Assembly: GCF_001904615.1 (NCBI RefSeq)
Contig: NZ_MRBY01000005.1
Coordinates: 29,249-93,248 of the forward strand
Direction of reading: 5' to 3'
Length of the DNA: 64,000 nt
From: [Limnothrix rosea] IAM M-220
GTDB lineage: Bacteria; Cyanobacteriota; Cyanobacteriia; Cyanobacteriales; MRBY01
In this document: piece by piece, positions 15,376-24,691 of the stretch
Layout of the letters: each line of letters starts with the position of its first letter
Position numbering within the stretch: the first letter of the stretch is position 1
Translations under genes and position numbers: made by a program
Notes under the pieces: generated by a model
Seen by the model: only the letters and a program-made list of their open reading frames with translations
Told to the model about the DNA's origin: nothing
Database searches by the model: none

Positions 15376-18300
15376 TTAGTCTTGTGGAGCAAGCCACTGG
15401 TAGAGAACTGCTCGTAAGGTTTTGGCTTTGATGGGTTTACTTAGGTAATCATTCATGCCTGCTGCTAAACATTTTTCGCGATCGCCTTTCATCGCATTGG
15501 CGGTGAGGGCAACAATGGGAATATTGCGATAATGTTCACCGGTTTCGCCGTTGCGAATGCGTTCAGTTGTTTCGTAGCCATTCATTTCGGGCATGAGGCA
15601 ATCCATCAAAATTAGGCGGTAGGGTTGGTCTAGGGGAGACTCCCGTAGTTGTCGGAGGGCTTCGTAGCCTTGGGTGGCAATGTCGGAGGTGAGTCCCATT
15701 TTCTTGAGGGAACTTTGAATCACGAGTTGATTGACGCGATTGTCTTCAACGACTAGAAGTTTGGTGTGCTCTGGCCATTTAGGTGGTGTAGTCGGTGGGG
15801 GGTTGACGGTTTGGTTTGGCTCTAAAGGGGTGGGTGTTGTATTTTTTGCCGTGGTTAGTTTGTCAAGATTGCTTAGGGTTTGGGCGAGTTCTAGGGGGAG
15901 TATCGGTTTGGTGAGATAAGTATCTGCTGCTGAGCTGCTAATGGCTTGATCGGCGGTGAGATTGGCGATCGCCGTCATCACAATAATGGCAAAATTTGGA
16001 TTGGTCGGCTGCACCATGTCTTTGAGTGTTCGACAAAATTGCTCCCGGTCGCAGTCTGCAATGGTGTGGTTGATCAGGGCAACATTAAAGGGAGTGGTAT
16101 TGCTGCGTTCTGTCACTGCGGCGATCGCCTCCACACTACTAGCAACAGCCGTCACTTTGATATCCCACGCCTCTAATTGCGATGACAAAATTTCACACAG
16201 TACAGGATTTCCTTCTACCAGTAAAACCTCTAAAGGGAGTCCCTTGGGAGTCTGGGATTGCCCAGAACCCTTACTTTGCTGAACTTTGACACGAAACTCA
16301 AAACAACTACCTTGCTTCGGCTCACTCCGTGCAGTGATGTCGCCGTCCATTAGCTCACAGATTTTTTTGGTGATGGTGAGACCCAGCCCCGTGCCGCCAT
16401 ATTTCCGGGTCGTACTAGCATCGAGCTGGGTAAACGGGTGAAATAAGGCCTGCAATTTATCAGCGGTAATGCCAATACCTTGATCCGTGACACTGCCCAC
16501 AAGCCATAGTCCCCTGGTATCTTCGACGAGGTGACTGGTCAGAATAATATTGCCCCGCTCCGTAAATTTCACAGCGTTACTCAAAAGATTAGTGAAAATC
16601 TGTTGAATGCGACTAGGGTCACCATTAATGACGGAATTGTCGAGCCTGCGCAAATCAACAATCAGCTCTAGACCCTTTTCTTGGGCTTTGAGGGCAGTCG
16701 TTTTCACAATATTTTTAATGAGATGATGTAATTCAAAATCAATGTGCTCAAGGTCAAGTTTGCCTGCCTCTACCTTCGAAAAATCTAAAATGTCGTTAAT
16801 CAAAGAAAGTAAAGATTCTGCACTAGACTGGGCGATCGCCAGGTGAGATCGCTGCTGTTCTGTCAGGGGTGAGTCATGGAGTAGTTCGAGCATCCCGACC
16901 ACGCCATTCATGGGAGTCCGGATTTCGTGGCTCATATTCGCCAGGAAAAGACTTTTTGTTTGAGCCGCACTTTCCGCCACTTGTTTTGCCTGAAGTAATT
17001 CCGCTTCGGTGGTTTTATAAGCTGTAATATCAAAATTCACCCCCAGAACACGAGTGGCAGACCCCTCTTCATCTCGTAGGACAATGGCATTTCCTTTGAG
17101 GTAACGCGTCTCACCGTCAGGGAGGATAATGCGGAATTCTGATTCTAGTTCGTTAATATTTTTCCCCTGAAAAGCGCGCGTAAATAATCGACACATCCGG
17201 GGGAGATCCTCAGGGTGAACCCGGTCTGTCCAGTCTTTGACCCTCCCTTTGAAATCTGCAGGACTAACGCCATAAAACTTGTACTGTTGCGCATCCCAAA
17301 TGAGGCGATCCTTGGTGACATCGTAATCCCACAAACCGATTTTCGCGCCACGGGTGGCGAGGGAAAGTCGATAGCTTGCTTCTTGGAACTGTAGCTCGGC
17401 ATATTTGCGATCGCTGACATTGCGCGCAATCCAAAGGACTTGGTTGTCATTGAGAACGGAACAACTGGCACTAAACCAAGTTTCTTGTCCACGAATATCG
17501 ATGGCATATTCACAGGTTTGGGTTTTGCCCAGCCTTAGGGTTGTTTGAATGCAGTCTATAAAGAATTTGACTTTTTCTGGTGGAAAAAATTCGGTCAAAT
17601 TATGTCCGAGAAGGTCTGTCTGGGGACGAATTAATTGCTCGACTTTGGTTGAAATAACTTTGCGGTAGTTGCCTTGGGCATCAAAGACTAGGACGATATC
17701 ATCCATAGCAGCAAATAAACTTTTAAATTCTGCTTCCGATGTTTGTAAGGTTATTTTGGCGTTGTGGTAGTCGGTGATATCGCGGGCGACCCACAGTAGG
17801 TGACGATCTGGCAAGATTGAACAAGTGGCGGAAAAGCGTTTTTCGGTGCCATTGATCGGCAGTGAATATTCAAATTGCTGTGAACTGCCAGCGGCCATGG
17901 TGCGTTGGAGGCAATCGATAAAATATTGTGATAGTTCTTGCGGAAAAATCTCGTCAATTCTTTGTTCGATAATTTCTGTACTTGGACGGTATAAATTGTC
18001 TGAGTTTTTTGAAATAATCTTGAGCTGGGCTGTGTCGAAATTTATTAAAAAAACAGCGTCGTCCATGGCTTCAAAGAGTGTCTGGAGTTCGGCTTTTGAT
18101 GTTTGTAGTTCTTGTTCTATGCGATGGCGATCGCTAATATCTGTAATCAGGAGATAGCATCCTTTTACTTGGTTTTCCTCGCCAAAGTCAGGCACAAAAG
18201 TTGCGGTGATATGACGTGTTTCTCGATCTTCATAGTTGATTTCGGTTTCCCAGTTGGCGGTTTTGCCTGCTAGGACTTGTTTGATGTGGGGTAAACATTG

Positions 18301-19836
18301 GTCATATTTATCCTGCCCAAAGGCTTCAAGTATTGTGTGGCCGATAATTGTTTTTAAAGGTTGTTGAAACCACTGACAATATGTTTGGTTGACAAATTGG
18401 TAGCGTTCTGAAGCATCGAAATAGGCGATCGCCCCAGGAATTGAGTCAGTGATCAGTTGTAGTTGTTTTTGACTGGCGGCTAATTGTTCAGTACGCTCTG
18501 CTACTTTTTTCTCTAGGGTTGCGGTGAATGCTTGCAACGCTTCATCGGTACGTTTGCGTAAAAGCTCTGCCCCAGCCCGAGCCGCAAAGACTTCTAAAAC
18601 ATGGCGAATCATCTGAGCTGTGCTTGGCTCTAGGGGTTTGGTATCCATGACGCAGATATGACCAAGTGGCTGACCCTCTGCATCCTGAAGGGCAATCCCA
18701 ATATAACTTTCAGCCGCCATTGTGATCAGGTCATCATCCTCTGGAAAAGCGCTGGCAACCGCAGTTAAACATTGGAAAAAACGATCGCGCAAAACAAATT
18801 CGCAGGGGGTATCGGCGAGTGGGTAGGGAGCCATTGCTTTGATACTGCCCTGTTCCCAGTATGCAAGATTCTTTAATCGGTCTTGGTTTTCTAATTCGGT
18901 AACGAAAACATAGGCCATCCCTGTGGCTTCACCGAGGTGGTGTACAAGGGCATTAAAAAAATCATGGCCGGTGACTGTGGCTGTACCGTCAAGAATATGG
19001 GCTAAAACGGTTTCAAAGGTTTTTCGCTGTTGAATATCGGTAATGGAGCCGACGTAACCAACCACATTGTTATTTTGGTCTGTTTCGGCTGCGACGGAGC
19101 GACCATGAACCCATGTTTCGGAGCCATCGGCTTTTTGAAAGCGATATTCCAAATCAAAGGGACGATTTTCGGCGGCGGCGGCGTACCATTCTGCTGCAAC
19201 TTTCTCGCGGTCATCGGGATGTAGGGCTTGACTCCAGCCATCGCCAAGGGCGCGATCGCCGGGTAGACCGGTAATGTCCGACCATCGGGAATTCACAAAG
19301 GTGCAAAAACCATTGGCATCGGTTTGAAAAATGCCCATGGGCGATGAATTGACGAGGAGATGATAGAGCTGAGCATCATGCTCAATGTCGCTTTGTTGGT
19401 CATTAAGTTGACTGGTGTTCTGGGGAAGTGAGCTGAGATAAGCCAATAAATTCTTTTCTGTCAAAAGACCGATAAAATTTTGGTCCACATCCAGCAGTGG
19501 CAAATGGGAAATTTTTTCTTCTTCAAAAAGTTTTTGTAGCGCTAAGCCATTGATCATCCCGTCAACGGTATGGGTGATGACAGGGGCGCTCATCACCTCG
19601 GCGATCGCCAATTGCCCAACGTTTTGGCACACTAAAACATGGTTGACAATATCCCGGCGCGTCACAATGCCAACTAATTTTTCTGCCTGGAAAACGAGCA
19701 AACAAGACGGTTGTTGCTGTTGTTGAAAAAGGGCGATCGCCTCAGAAAAAACAGCCCCAAGCATTAACCTGAGAGGTTTTTTGATCAGCTTTAAATTTTG
19801 TGGAATCCAGCGAAAATCGTAGGTGTCAGCAGGCAT
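15376..19836 (-). CDS. Hybrid sensor histidine kinase: CBS pair, PAS, GAF, HisKA, HATPase, two receivers
   Basis: This 1486-residue, apparently soluble kinase has, in order: a CBS pair (~25-136, LVGIVTRRDI and FIGLLTEKNL); a PAS/PAC unit (~155-275, GIFQTDANGF); a GAF domain (~280-415); a short coiled coil (~420-450); four more PAS-like units (~450-945); HisKA with His near 968 (NMSHEIRTPMNG); HATPase with TDQGIGIT and YGGTGLGL; receiver 1 (~1200-1330); and receiver 2 (~1358-1480). Receiver 2 is canonical (VVEDN, LILMDCLMPEMNG, YLSKPI). Receiver 1 has VEGN and LINHTIADCD, with Asn where the phosphoacceptor Asp should be, so it is probably a pseudo-receiver. CBS domains often bind adenine nucleotides; the signal here is unknown. 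Confidence 0.9.
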   Translation of the reverse strand: MPADTYDFRWIPQNLKLIKKPLRLMLGAVFSEAIALFQQQQQPSCLLVFQAEKLVGIVTRRDIVNHVLVCQNVGQLAIAEVMSAPVITHTVDGMINGLALQKLFEEEKISHLPLLDVDQNFIGLLTEKNLLAYLSSLPQNTSQLNDQQSDIEHDAQLYHLLVNSSPMGIFQTDANGFCTFVNSRWSDITGLPGDRALGDGWSQALHPDDREKVAAEWYAAAAENRPFDLEYRFQKADGSETWVHGRSVAAETDQNNNVVGYVGSITDIQQRKTFETVLAHILDGTATVTGHDFFNALVHHLGEATGMAYVFVTELENQDRLKNLAYWEQGSIKAMAPYPLADTPCEFVLRDRFFQCLTAVASAFPEDDDLITMAAESYIGIALQDAEGQPLGHICVMDTKPLEPSTAQMIRHVLEVFAARAGAELLRKRTDEALQAFTATLEKKVAERTEQLAASQKQLQLITDSIPGAIAYFDASERYQFVNQTYCQWFQQPLKTIIGHTILEAFGQDKYDQCLPHIKQVLAGKTANWETEINYEDRETRHITATFVPDFGEENQVKGCYLLITDISDRHRIEQELQTSKAELQTLFEAMDDAVFLINFDTAQLKIISKNSDNLYRPSTEIIEQRIDEIFPQELSQYFIDCLQRTMAAGSSQQFEYSLPINGTEKRFSATCSILPDRHLLWVARDITDYHNAKITLQTSEAEFKSLFAAMDDIVLVFDAQGNYRKVISTKVEQLIRPQTDLLGHNLTEFFPPEKVKFFIDCIQTTLRLGKTQTCEYAIDIRGQETWFSASCSVLNDNQVLWIARNVSDRKYAELQFQEASYRLSLATRGAKIGLWDYDVTKDRLIWDAQQYKFYGVSPADFKGRVKDWTDRVHPEDLPRMCRLFTRAFQGKNINELESEFRIILPDGETRYLKGNAIVLRDEEGSATRVLGVNFDITAYKTTEAELLQAKQVAESAAQTKSLFLANMSHEIRTPMNGVVGMLELLHDSPLTEQQRSHLAIAQSSAESLLSLINDILDFSKVEAGKLDLEHIDFELHHLIKNIVKTTALKAQEKGLELIVDLRRLDNSVINGDPSRIQQIFTNLLSNAVKFTERGNIILTSHLVEDTRGLWLVGSVTDQGIGITADKLQALFHPFTQLDASTTRKYGGTGLGLTITKKICELMDGDITARSEPKQGSCFEFRVKVQQSKGSGQSQTPKGLPLEVLLVEGNPVLCEILSSQLEAWDIKVTAVASSVEAIAAVTERSNTTPFNVALINHTIADCDREQFCRTLKDMVQPTNPNFAIIVMTAIANLTADQAISSSAADTYLTKPILPLELAQTLSNLDKLTTAKNTTPTPLEPNQTVNPPPTTPPKWPEHTKLLVVEDNRVNQLVIQSSLKKMGLTSDIATQGYEALRQLRESPLDQPYRLILMDCLMPEMNGYETTERIRNGETGEHYRNIPIVALTANAMKGDREKCLAAGMNDYLSKPIKAKTLRAVLYQWLAPQD

Positions 19837-20060
19837 TTGCGACAGGGTTTAATAGAGATAGACGGAAAAAAGAAAAATGTATGACCAGCGCCTAACTGAA
19901 CTATCAACTATTTGATTTATAAAAGACTTCAGGCCTTACCTAATCTGTAATTATCTTACCTTTGATTAATCTAAGAGGATAATGTCGTGGTCGCTATCAG
20001 TTCATCATTTGAACTATCTATGGACACAATAACTATCACCATCCCTAGGGTGAAAAATAA

Positions 20061-20102
20061 AAAAGAGACCTTAACCTTATGGCGTAACGTTAGATCTCTT
20101 TT
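20061..20102 (-). terminator. Intrinsic terminator downstream of the B12-radical SAM gene
   Basis: On the minus strand AAAAGAGA (20102-20095) is followed by TAAC and pairs with GTTAA...TCTCTTTT (20075-20061), then a T-rich tail TTATTTTT. The stem is interrupted by two mismatched bases. It begins 32 bp after the stop codon at 20134. Confidence 0.75.
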
Positions 20103-20133
20103 GATGAACTTTCTGCAATTTTTTAGAGTTTTT

Positions 20134-21741
20134 TTAGCTGGCGATCGCCTCCGGTGTTGCTTGTTTTAGGCGCTCACGAGTTTCCATTTGCTCCTGATAG
20201 TTTGCCAACTGTTGTTCAATCTCAGCCTTAACAATTTCACGGTACTCAAGGAAATGCTCAATCTGCGCACAAACCGTGAGATAGCTGGGGATACCACGGC
20301 GGTTGTGAATGAACATCTGCGCCAAATAATACCAAAAACTAAATCTAGTTTCACGGACAATCCCTTGCCGCCAACAGATAATCGCTAACGCCCGTAGCAT
20401 CGACCACTCAAAGGGCTTTTTCGTCTTTTTCTGACGCTTTTTCGGATACTTATGGCAAGGTGCCTCACCCAAAATGCGGTAGTGCTGGTAAGTGCGATCC
20501 AAATATTTTTGTGGATCGTAAAGGGCATAAAATCCCCGGACAAACTCTTCCGCAATCTCTTCCACAGGACGAGTGGGAATAAAATTCATCAACGTGGTTT
20601 GGTTAATATCGCCGGAGCCAGAATCTTCCAGAAGCCGACCTTCTTTATTCAGACGATGCCACAAACCAGTATCTGGCAATACCTGCAACATGCTAAAAAT
20701 CGCAGTGGGAATGGTACTTTGTTGCACAAACTCCACAACGCGATCGCCGGCTCCTTTCTTTTCCCCATCAAATCCCACAATAAAGCCCGCCATTACCCGC
20801 AGACCAGAACTAATAATCTTATTAACCGATTCACTCAATGGATCACGGGTATTTTGGAATTTCTTAGTCACCTCCAAACTATCCTCATCGGGAGTTTCAA
20901 TGCCCAAAAAGACTGTCCCGAAATTACAAGCCGTCATCATATCCATCAACTCTTGGTCACTAGCCAAGTCGACAGATGCTTCTGTTGCGAAGGAAAAAGG
21001 ATAACCATTTTCCTCCATCCAAGGTTGCAACTCCTTTAATAACAATTTCACATTACGCTTGTTACCGATAAAGTTGTCATCCACAAGGAAGATAGTGCGT
21101 CGCCAACCAAGATCATAGAGACATTTCAGCTCAGCGATCAGTTGCTGGGGCGTTTTCGTGCGGGGCTTGCGGCCATAGAGCACAATGATGTCGCAAAATT
21201 CACACTGGTAAGGACAACCCCGCGAAAATTGCACTGACATCTCAGAGTAAGCAGCCAGCTCTAGGAGATCGTAGCGGGGAATTGGTGTTGTGGAAATGTC
21301 GGGCTTTTCTGTCGCGCGAAAAATGCCAGACTCTTCACTATTGTTAATAGCCTCAACAAACATGGGAATGGTTATTTCCCCTTCGTCCAGAACAAGATAA
21401 TCGACTTCGCCTTTTAATTCTTTGGAAAATGCCGTTGCATAGGGGCCACCGATCGCCACTTTTAGACCCCGTTTTTTTGCCTCTGCGATTTGATCAGCAA
21501 TGTCATATTTTTGTACAATCATGCCCGACATAATCACAATGTCCGCCCATTCCCACTCTGCTTCGGTCACGGCGCGAATATTGCGGTCGACAAGTTTGAA
21601 TTCCCACTCTTGGGGGAGAATTGCCGCGACGGTAATCAAACCCAAAGGAGGCAACAACGCTTTGCGCCCAATTAGTTCGATGGCCTTTTCGAAAGACCAA
21701 AAGCTCTTTGGAAAAACTGGATAAATCAGTAAAGCGCGCAT
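20134..21741 (-). CDS. B12-binding radical SAM protein (DUF4070 type)
   Basis: This is a 535-residue radical SAM enzyme. The N-terminus is a cobalamin-binding Rossmann-like domain (MRALLIYPVFPKSFWSF, PPLGLITVAAILP, IVIMSGMIVQ, GGPYATAF). The radical SAM core follows, with a 4Fe-4S CxxxCxxC (CPYQCEFC, near residue 176), IFLVDDNFIGN, VFLGIETPD and MAGFIVGFDGE. The C-terminal ~150 residues match the DUF4070 region of HpnP/HpnR-like or Mg-protoporphyrin-cyclase-like families. HpnP makes 2-methylhopanoids in some cyanobacteria; I cannot decide between HpnP and other B12-radical SAM methylases by eye. It is monocistronic, with its own terminator. Confidence 0.85.
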   Translation of the reverse strand: MRALLIYPVFPKSFWSFEKAIELIGRKALLPPLGLITVAAILPQEWEFKLVDRNIRAVTEAEWEWADIVIMSGMIVQKYDIADQIAEAKKRGLKVAIGGPYATAFSKELKGEVDYLVLDEGEITIPMFVEAINNSEESGIFRATEKPDISTTPIPRYDLLELAAYSEMSVQFSRGCPYQCEFCDIIVLYGRKPRTKTPQQLIAELKCLYDLGWRRTIFLVDDNFIGNKRNVKLLLKELQPWMEENGYPFSFATEASVDLASDQELMDMMTACNFGTVFLGIETPDEDSLEVTKKFQNTRDPLSESVNKIISSGLRVMAGFIVGFDGEKKGAGDRVVEFVQQSTIPTAIFSMLQVLPDTGLWHRLNKEGRLLEDSGSGDINQTTLMNFIPTRPVEEIAEEFVRGFYALYDPQKYLDRTYQHYRILGEAPCHKYPKKRQKKTKKPFEWSMLRALAIICWRQGIVRETRFSFWYYLAQMFIHNRRGIPSYLTVCAQIEHFLEYREIVKAEIEQQLANYQEQMETRERLKQATPEAIAS

Positions 21742-22061
21742 GCCGTCTCCCTTTTTAGAACGATTTTCGCTAAAAGAATTTTCTTATGTAATCAGTCTTA
21801 GCACAGTTCTTTTTGTTTGAAATGACATCCAAGGATGATTTGAAGCAGAGAATCAGTCACTAATTAATATCTTTAATATTATCGACCCTGATGTTTAGCG
21901 GCGGCCTTATTCAGTGGGCGATCGCCATTACATTTCTCCCTGAGGTCGGGAACTCCGCCGGATCGAAGAAAATAACGGTCAAGGCGAAGAAATTGTCATC
22001 ACTCCATGAATTTGAAATCATTCAAATCTGATGATCCTTTTGGGGCGATCGCCGCCGGCTC
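21742..22061. other. Intergenic stretch between radical SAM and desaturase genes
   Basis: These 320 bases hold HIP1 sites near 21919 and 22046 and a small inverted repeat ATTTGAA/TTCAAAT (22010-22027) 35 bp beyond the desaturase stop. The repeat lacks a T-run, so it is a weak terminator candidate. I see no gene. Confidence 0.5.
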
Positions 22062-23144
22062 TTAAGAAGAATAATCCTTAATCGAGACCAAGCTATCCGA
22101 TTGGGCATCCCACAACACAAACTCAGAACAACGCATGATATCCCCTAAACGAACCTTGGTCACACGACCTAACAGATGGGCATTTTTCTCATGGCAAGCC
22201 CGGAGATTGTAATTGGGGATTTTTTCAGAAAGATGGTGAATATTGTGATAGCTAATATCTGCGGTAAACCATTTCAAAATGGGTGGTATATCTAGATAGC
22301 TACTTCCTTCTACAGCCCCTAGTAAATAATTCCAGTCGGCAGTTTTGTGAGCATAAGCACCATCAAAGTTATGTTGCACGAAAAAGACAGCAATCAAACT
22401 AGCCGCTGACAGTGCCAGCACCACAGAATAAGTCCCGAGAAAGAAGGCTGTTCCCAAGGTCTGGCAACACAAAATCCACCCACCCACTACGCAAAAACCG
22501 TTGAGTAACAAATCCCAAAATTCAGCGGTTGACCCCCAGTGCTTCGGGCGGTGACTGGCGATCGCCTCCGAAAACTTGATTGAAGGATTTTGCTTGAAAG
22601 ACCGGTATACATCTCCCACAAAATCAACCATGCCGAGCAAGAGGACTAATCTTGGTTTAAACGCCAGATAGAAAAATCCGCCGGGAAGCACCATACGGGG
22701 ATGGCGCGTAAAATCATAGACTTTTTTGTCAAATGTGCTTAAGCCGTCATATTCGTCGAGAGACAGAAAGTCCCCTATGCCCCGATATCGTTCCCAATCG
22801 CCATTCGTTTTGTGATGATAGGCATGATCCCGAGACCACCAGTATTGGGGCATCGCTGTGAGCACCCCAAAAATAAAGCCGACAATGCGATTGGCGGCCT
22901 TCGAGGTGAAGAGTGAGTAATGGCCGCAGTCATGCATCAGAGAAAAAATGCGTAGGGAAAACAGCACAATTAGCACAATGATTGGCGGCAACAGAAAGAT
23001 AGAAATCGCTGAGGCTTTGACGGCGAGAAACCAGAGCAAAAAGTAAGGGATCAGCGTATTTAAAACCTGATAGGTGGCCCGGAAATTATTACTTTTCATA
23101 TAGGGCAACAGTACGAAGTCAGATTTTTTTAGGGTGTTGTTCAT
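22062..23144 (-). CDS. Membrane fatty acid desaturase
   Basis: This is a 360-residue di-iron membrane desaturase. The three histidine boxes are HDCGH (71-75), HAYHH (107-111) and HNIHH (~305), spaced as in acyl-lipid delta-12/omega-3-like desaturases. Hydrophobic pairs of helices lie before box 1 (~28-66), between boxes 1 and 2, and at ~205-260. The first box HDCGH matches the omega-6/omega-3 group more than the delta-9 group (HRxxxH). The acyl position cannot be settled from the sequence. The enzyme would act on membrane glycerolipids. It is monocistronic by spacing. Confidence 0.85.
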   Translation of the reverse strand: MNNTLKKSDFVLLPYMKSNNFRATYQVLNTLIPYFLLWFLAVKASAISIFLLPPIIVLIVLFSLRIFSLMHDCGHYSLFTSKAANRIVGFIFGVLTAMPQYWWSRDHAYHHKTNGDWERYRGIGDFLSLDEYDGLSTFDKKVYDFTRHPRMVLPGGFFYLAFKPRLVLLLGMVDFVGDVYRSFKQNPSIKFSEAIASHRPKHWGSTAEFWDLLLNGFCVVGGWILCCQTLGTAFFLGTYSVVLALSAASLIAVFFVQHNFDGAYAHKTADWNYLLGAVEGSSYLDIPPILKWFTADISYHNIHHLSEKIPNYNLRACHEKNAHLLGRVTKVRLGDIMRCSEFVLWDAQSDSLVSIKDYSS

Positions 23145-23405
23145 GCAGGAAAGCAGTCATCGTGGCTTGAGGGAGTGAAGACTGATTGTGACACAATTAC
23201 ACCGGGTTGACTTTTCTAGAAGCGACTGAAAATAGGTGAATATGCTGAAGTGCGGGCGATCGCCACAATATTCAGTTAAGTTTAGGTTGATTTTTTTGAA
23301 TCTTGATCATTTGACTCTGCTGAAATCCTGACAAGTTTACTGTGGCGATCGCCTATTTTTCTTTTTCTAAATTTGAAGGATTAGACAGTTTGTCAATAAC
23401 TAGAA

Positions 23406-24566
23406 CTAGAGGCGACGATAACGCATCCCCGGCAACTGACTGATCAAACCCTCTAGCTCCCACTGCAAAAGCGTCGCAGATACCCGATCGGCGCTCATCC
23501 CCGACTGCACCACAATTAAGTCAAACGGTGTCGCTTCTGGTGAAATAGCCTGCCAAAGCGGCAGTAAGGGTTTCGGAATTTGAGAATAATCCGGCGGACG
23601 AACAATGTCTGGTGCCGGCTTAAGGGCAGCCCCTTCTGGCGGCAATAGCGACAATTGCATAGAGGATTCATCAAGCTGAGGCAAACCACCGAGATCTTCG
23701 ATCAAACCTTTTTCGCTAAGAATCATACTCGCTCCCCGACGAATCAAATCTAAACAGCCACTAGACTGCTGCTGTTCGGGAGAATTAGGCAAGGTATAAA
23801 CATCGCGATTAAATTCATTGGCATAGCGGGATGTAATTAAAGAACCAGAACGAGTCGGCGCTTCTATCACCAATGTGGCACGGGTTAACCCGGCAATAAT
23901 TCGGTTGCGCGCTGGAAAATTGCTGCGATCCGGTTTAGTCCCTGCGGGATACTCACTGACGATTAAGCCCTTCGCAGTAATCTTGTCGTACAGTTGGCGG
24001 TGATTCGCCGGATAAACCACATCGAGCCCAGTTCCTAAGACTGCAATGGTGCGACCAGCAACCTCTAGGCAAGCCGTGTGAGCAATGCCATCAATACCCT
24101 TTGCCATGCCAGAGACAACGGTAAAACCGGACTGACCTAAGACCCGACCAAGTTTCGCTGTCCAACGTTTGCCATGTTCTGTGGGATGTCTTGTACCTAC
24201 CATGGCGATCGCCGGAATCTTGCCCTGATTTTCCAACCCATTGACCCGGCCGCGATAATACAACAGGGGTGGCGGGCTGGGAATTTCTAACAGTAATTTT
24301 GGATAATCAGCATCCGCAGGAGTCCAAAACTGTGGATTTTTCTTCAGGTGCTGTTCATAAACTTGCTCCGGATTCAGGGGCGATCGCCCAGCCATGACCT
24401 TGTCAATTAACTTGCCACCTAAACCCTCAACCTCCCCCAGAACCTCCCGAGGAGCTTGCCATGCCACCTCCAGAGAACCGAAATGCTGCCAAATTCGCTT
24501 CAATAAAACAGGACCAATACCTTTTATTTGCGACCACCCAACCCAGTAATAGCGCTCCATTACCAC
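23406..24566 (-). CDS. dprA: DNA processing protein DprA (Smf)
   Basis: DprA binds incoming single-stranded DNA and loads RecA during natural transformation. Visible are an N-terminal HhH/SAM-like part (IKGIGPVLLKRIW, VEGLGGKLIDK), the Rossmann-like core with MVGTRHPTEHGKRW, GFTVVSGMAKGIDGIAHTACL, TIAVLGTGLDVVYPANHRQLY, FPARNRIIAGLTRATLVIEA and GSLITSRYANEF, and a C-terminal winged-helix-like DML1 domain. The length of 386 is normal. The start may be 24566 or the Met two codons later (24560). It is divergent from futA with about 125 bp between them. It suggests transformation competence, consistent with the pilus genes nearby. Confidence 0.93.
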   Translation of the reverse strand: MVMERYYWVGWSQIKGIGPVLLKRIWQHFGSLEVAWQAPREVLGEVEGLGGKLIDKVMAGRSPLNPEQVYEQHLKKNPQFWTPADADYPKLLLEIPSPPPLLYYRGRVNGLENQGKIPAIAMVGTRHPTEHGKRWTAKLGRVLGQSGFTVVSGMAKGIDGIAHTACLEVAGRTIAVLGTGLDVVYPANHRQLYDKITAKGLIVSEYPAGTKPDRSNFPARNRIIAGLTRATLVIEAPTRSGSLITSRYANEFNRDVYTLPNSPEQQQSSGCLDLIRRGASMILSEKGLIEDLGGLPQLDESSMQLSLLPPEGAALKPAPDIVRPPDYSQIPKPLLPLWQAISPEATPFDLIVVQSGMSADRVSATLLQWELEGLISQLPGMRYRRL

Positions 24567-24615
24567 CTATTCGAACCACAAAAACTTATCTTACTTGAAA
24601 TAATTTCAGATTTTA

Positions 24616-24635
24616 TTTGAGAATAACTTGCATTA
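24616..24635 (+). promoter_or_regulatory. Candidate Fur box upstream of futA
   Basis: TTTGAGAATAACTTGCATTA resembles the cyanobacterial Fur/FurA operator (alternating GAGAAT and T-x-TCATT half-sites). It lies 57-76 bp ahead of the futA start in the divergent dprA-futA spacer. Iron-repressed transcription of futA is established in cyanobacteria; this particular site is assigned by eye. Confidence 0.45.
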
Positions 24636-24691
24636 GCTGCTACAATTGCGCAAGTCCTGCAAAAAATTAGCATTATTACTTTACGGTTTAT

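Noticed and set aside
20452..21039. 195-codon plus-strand frame opposite the radical SAM gene
   Set aside because: It is antisense to a clear gene; there is no ribosome site or family similarity.
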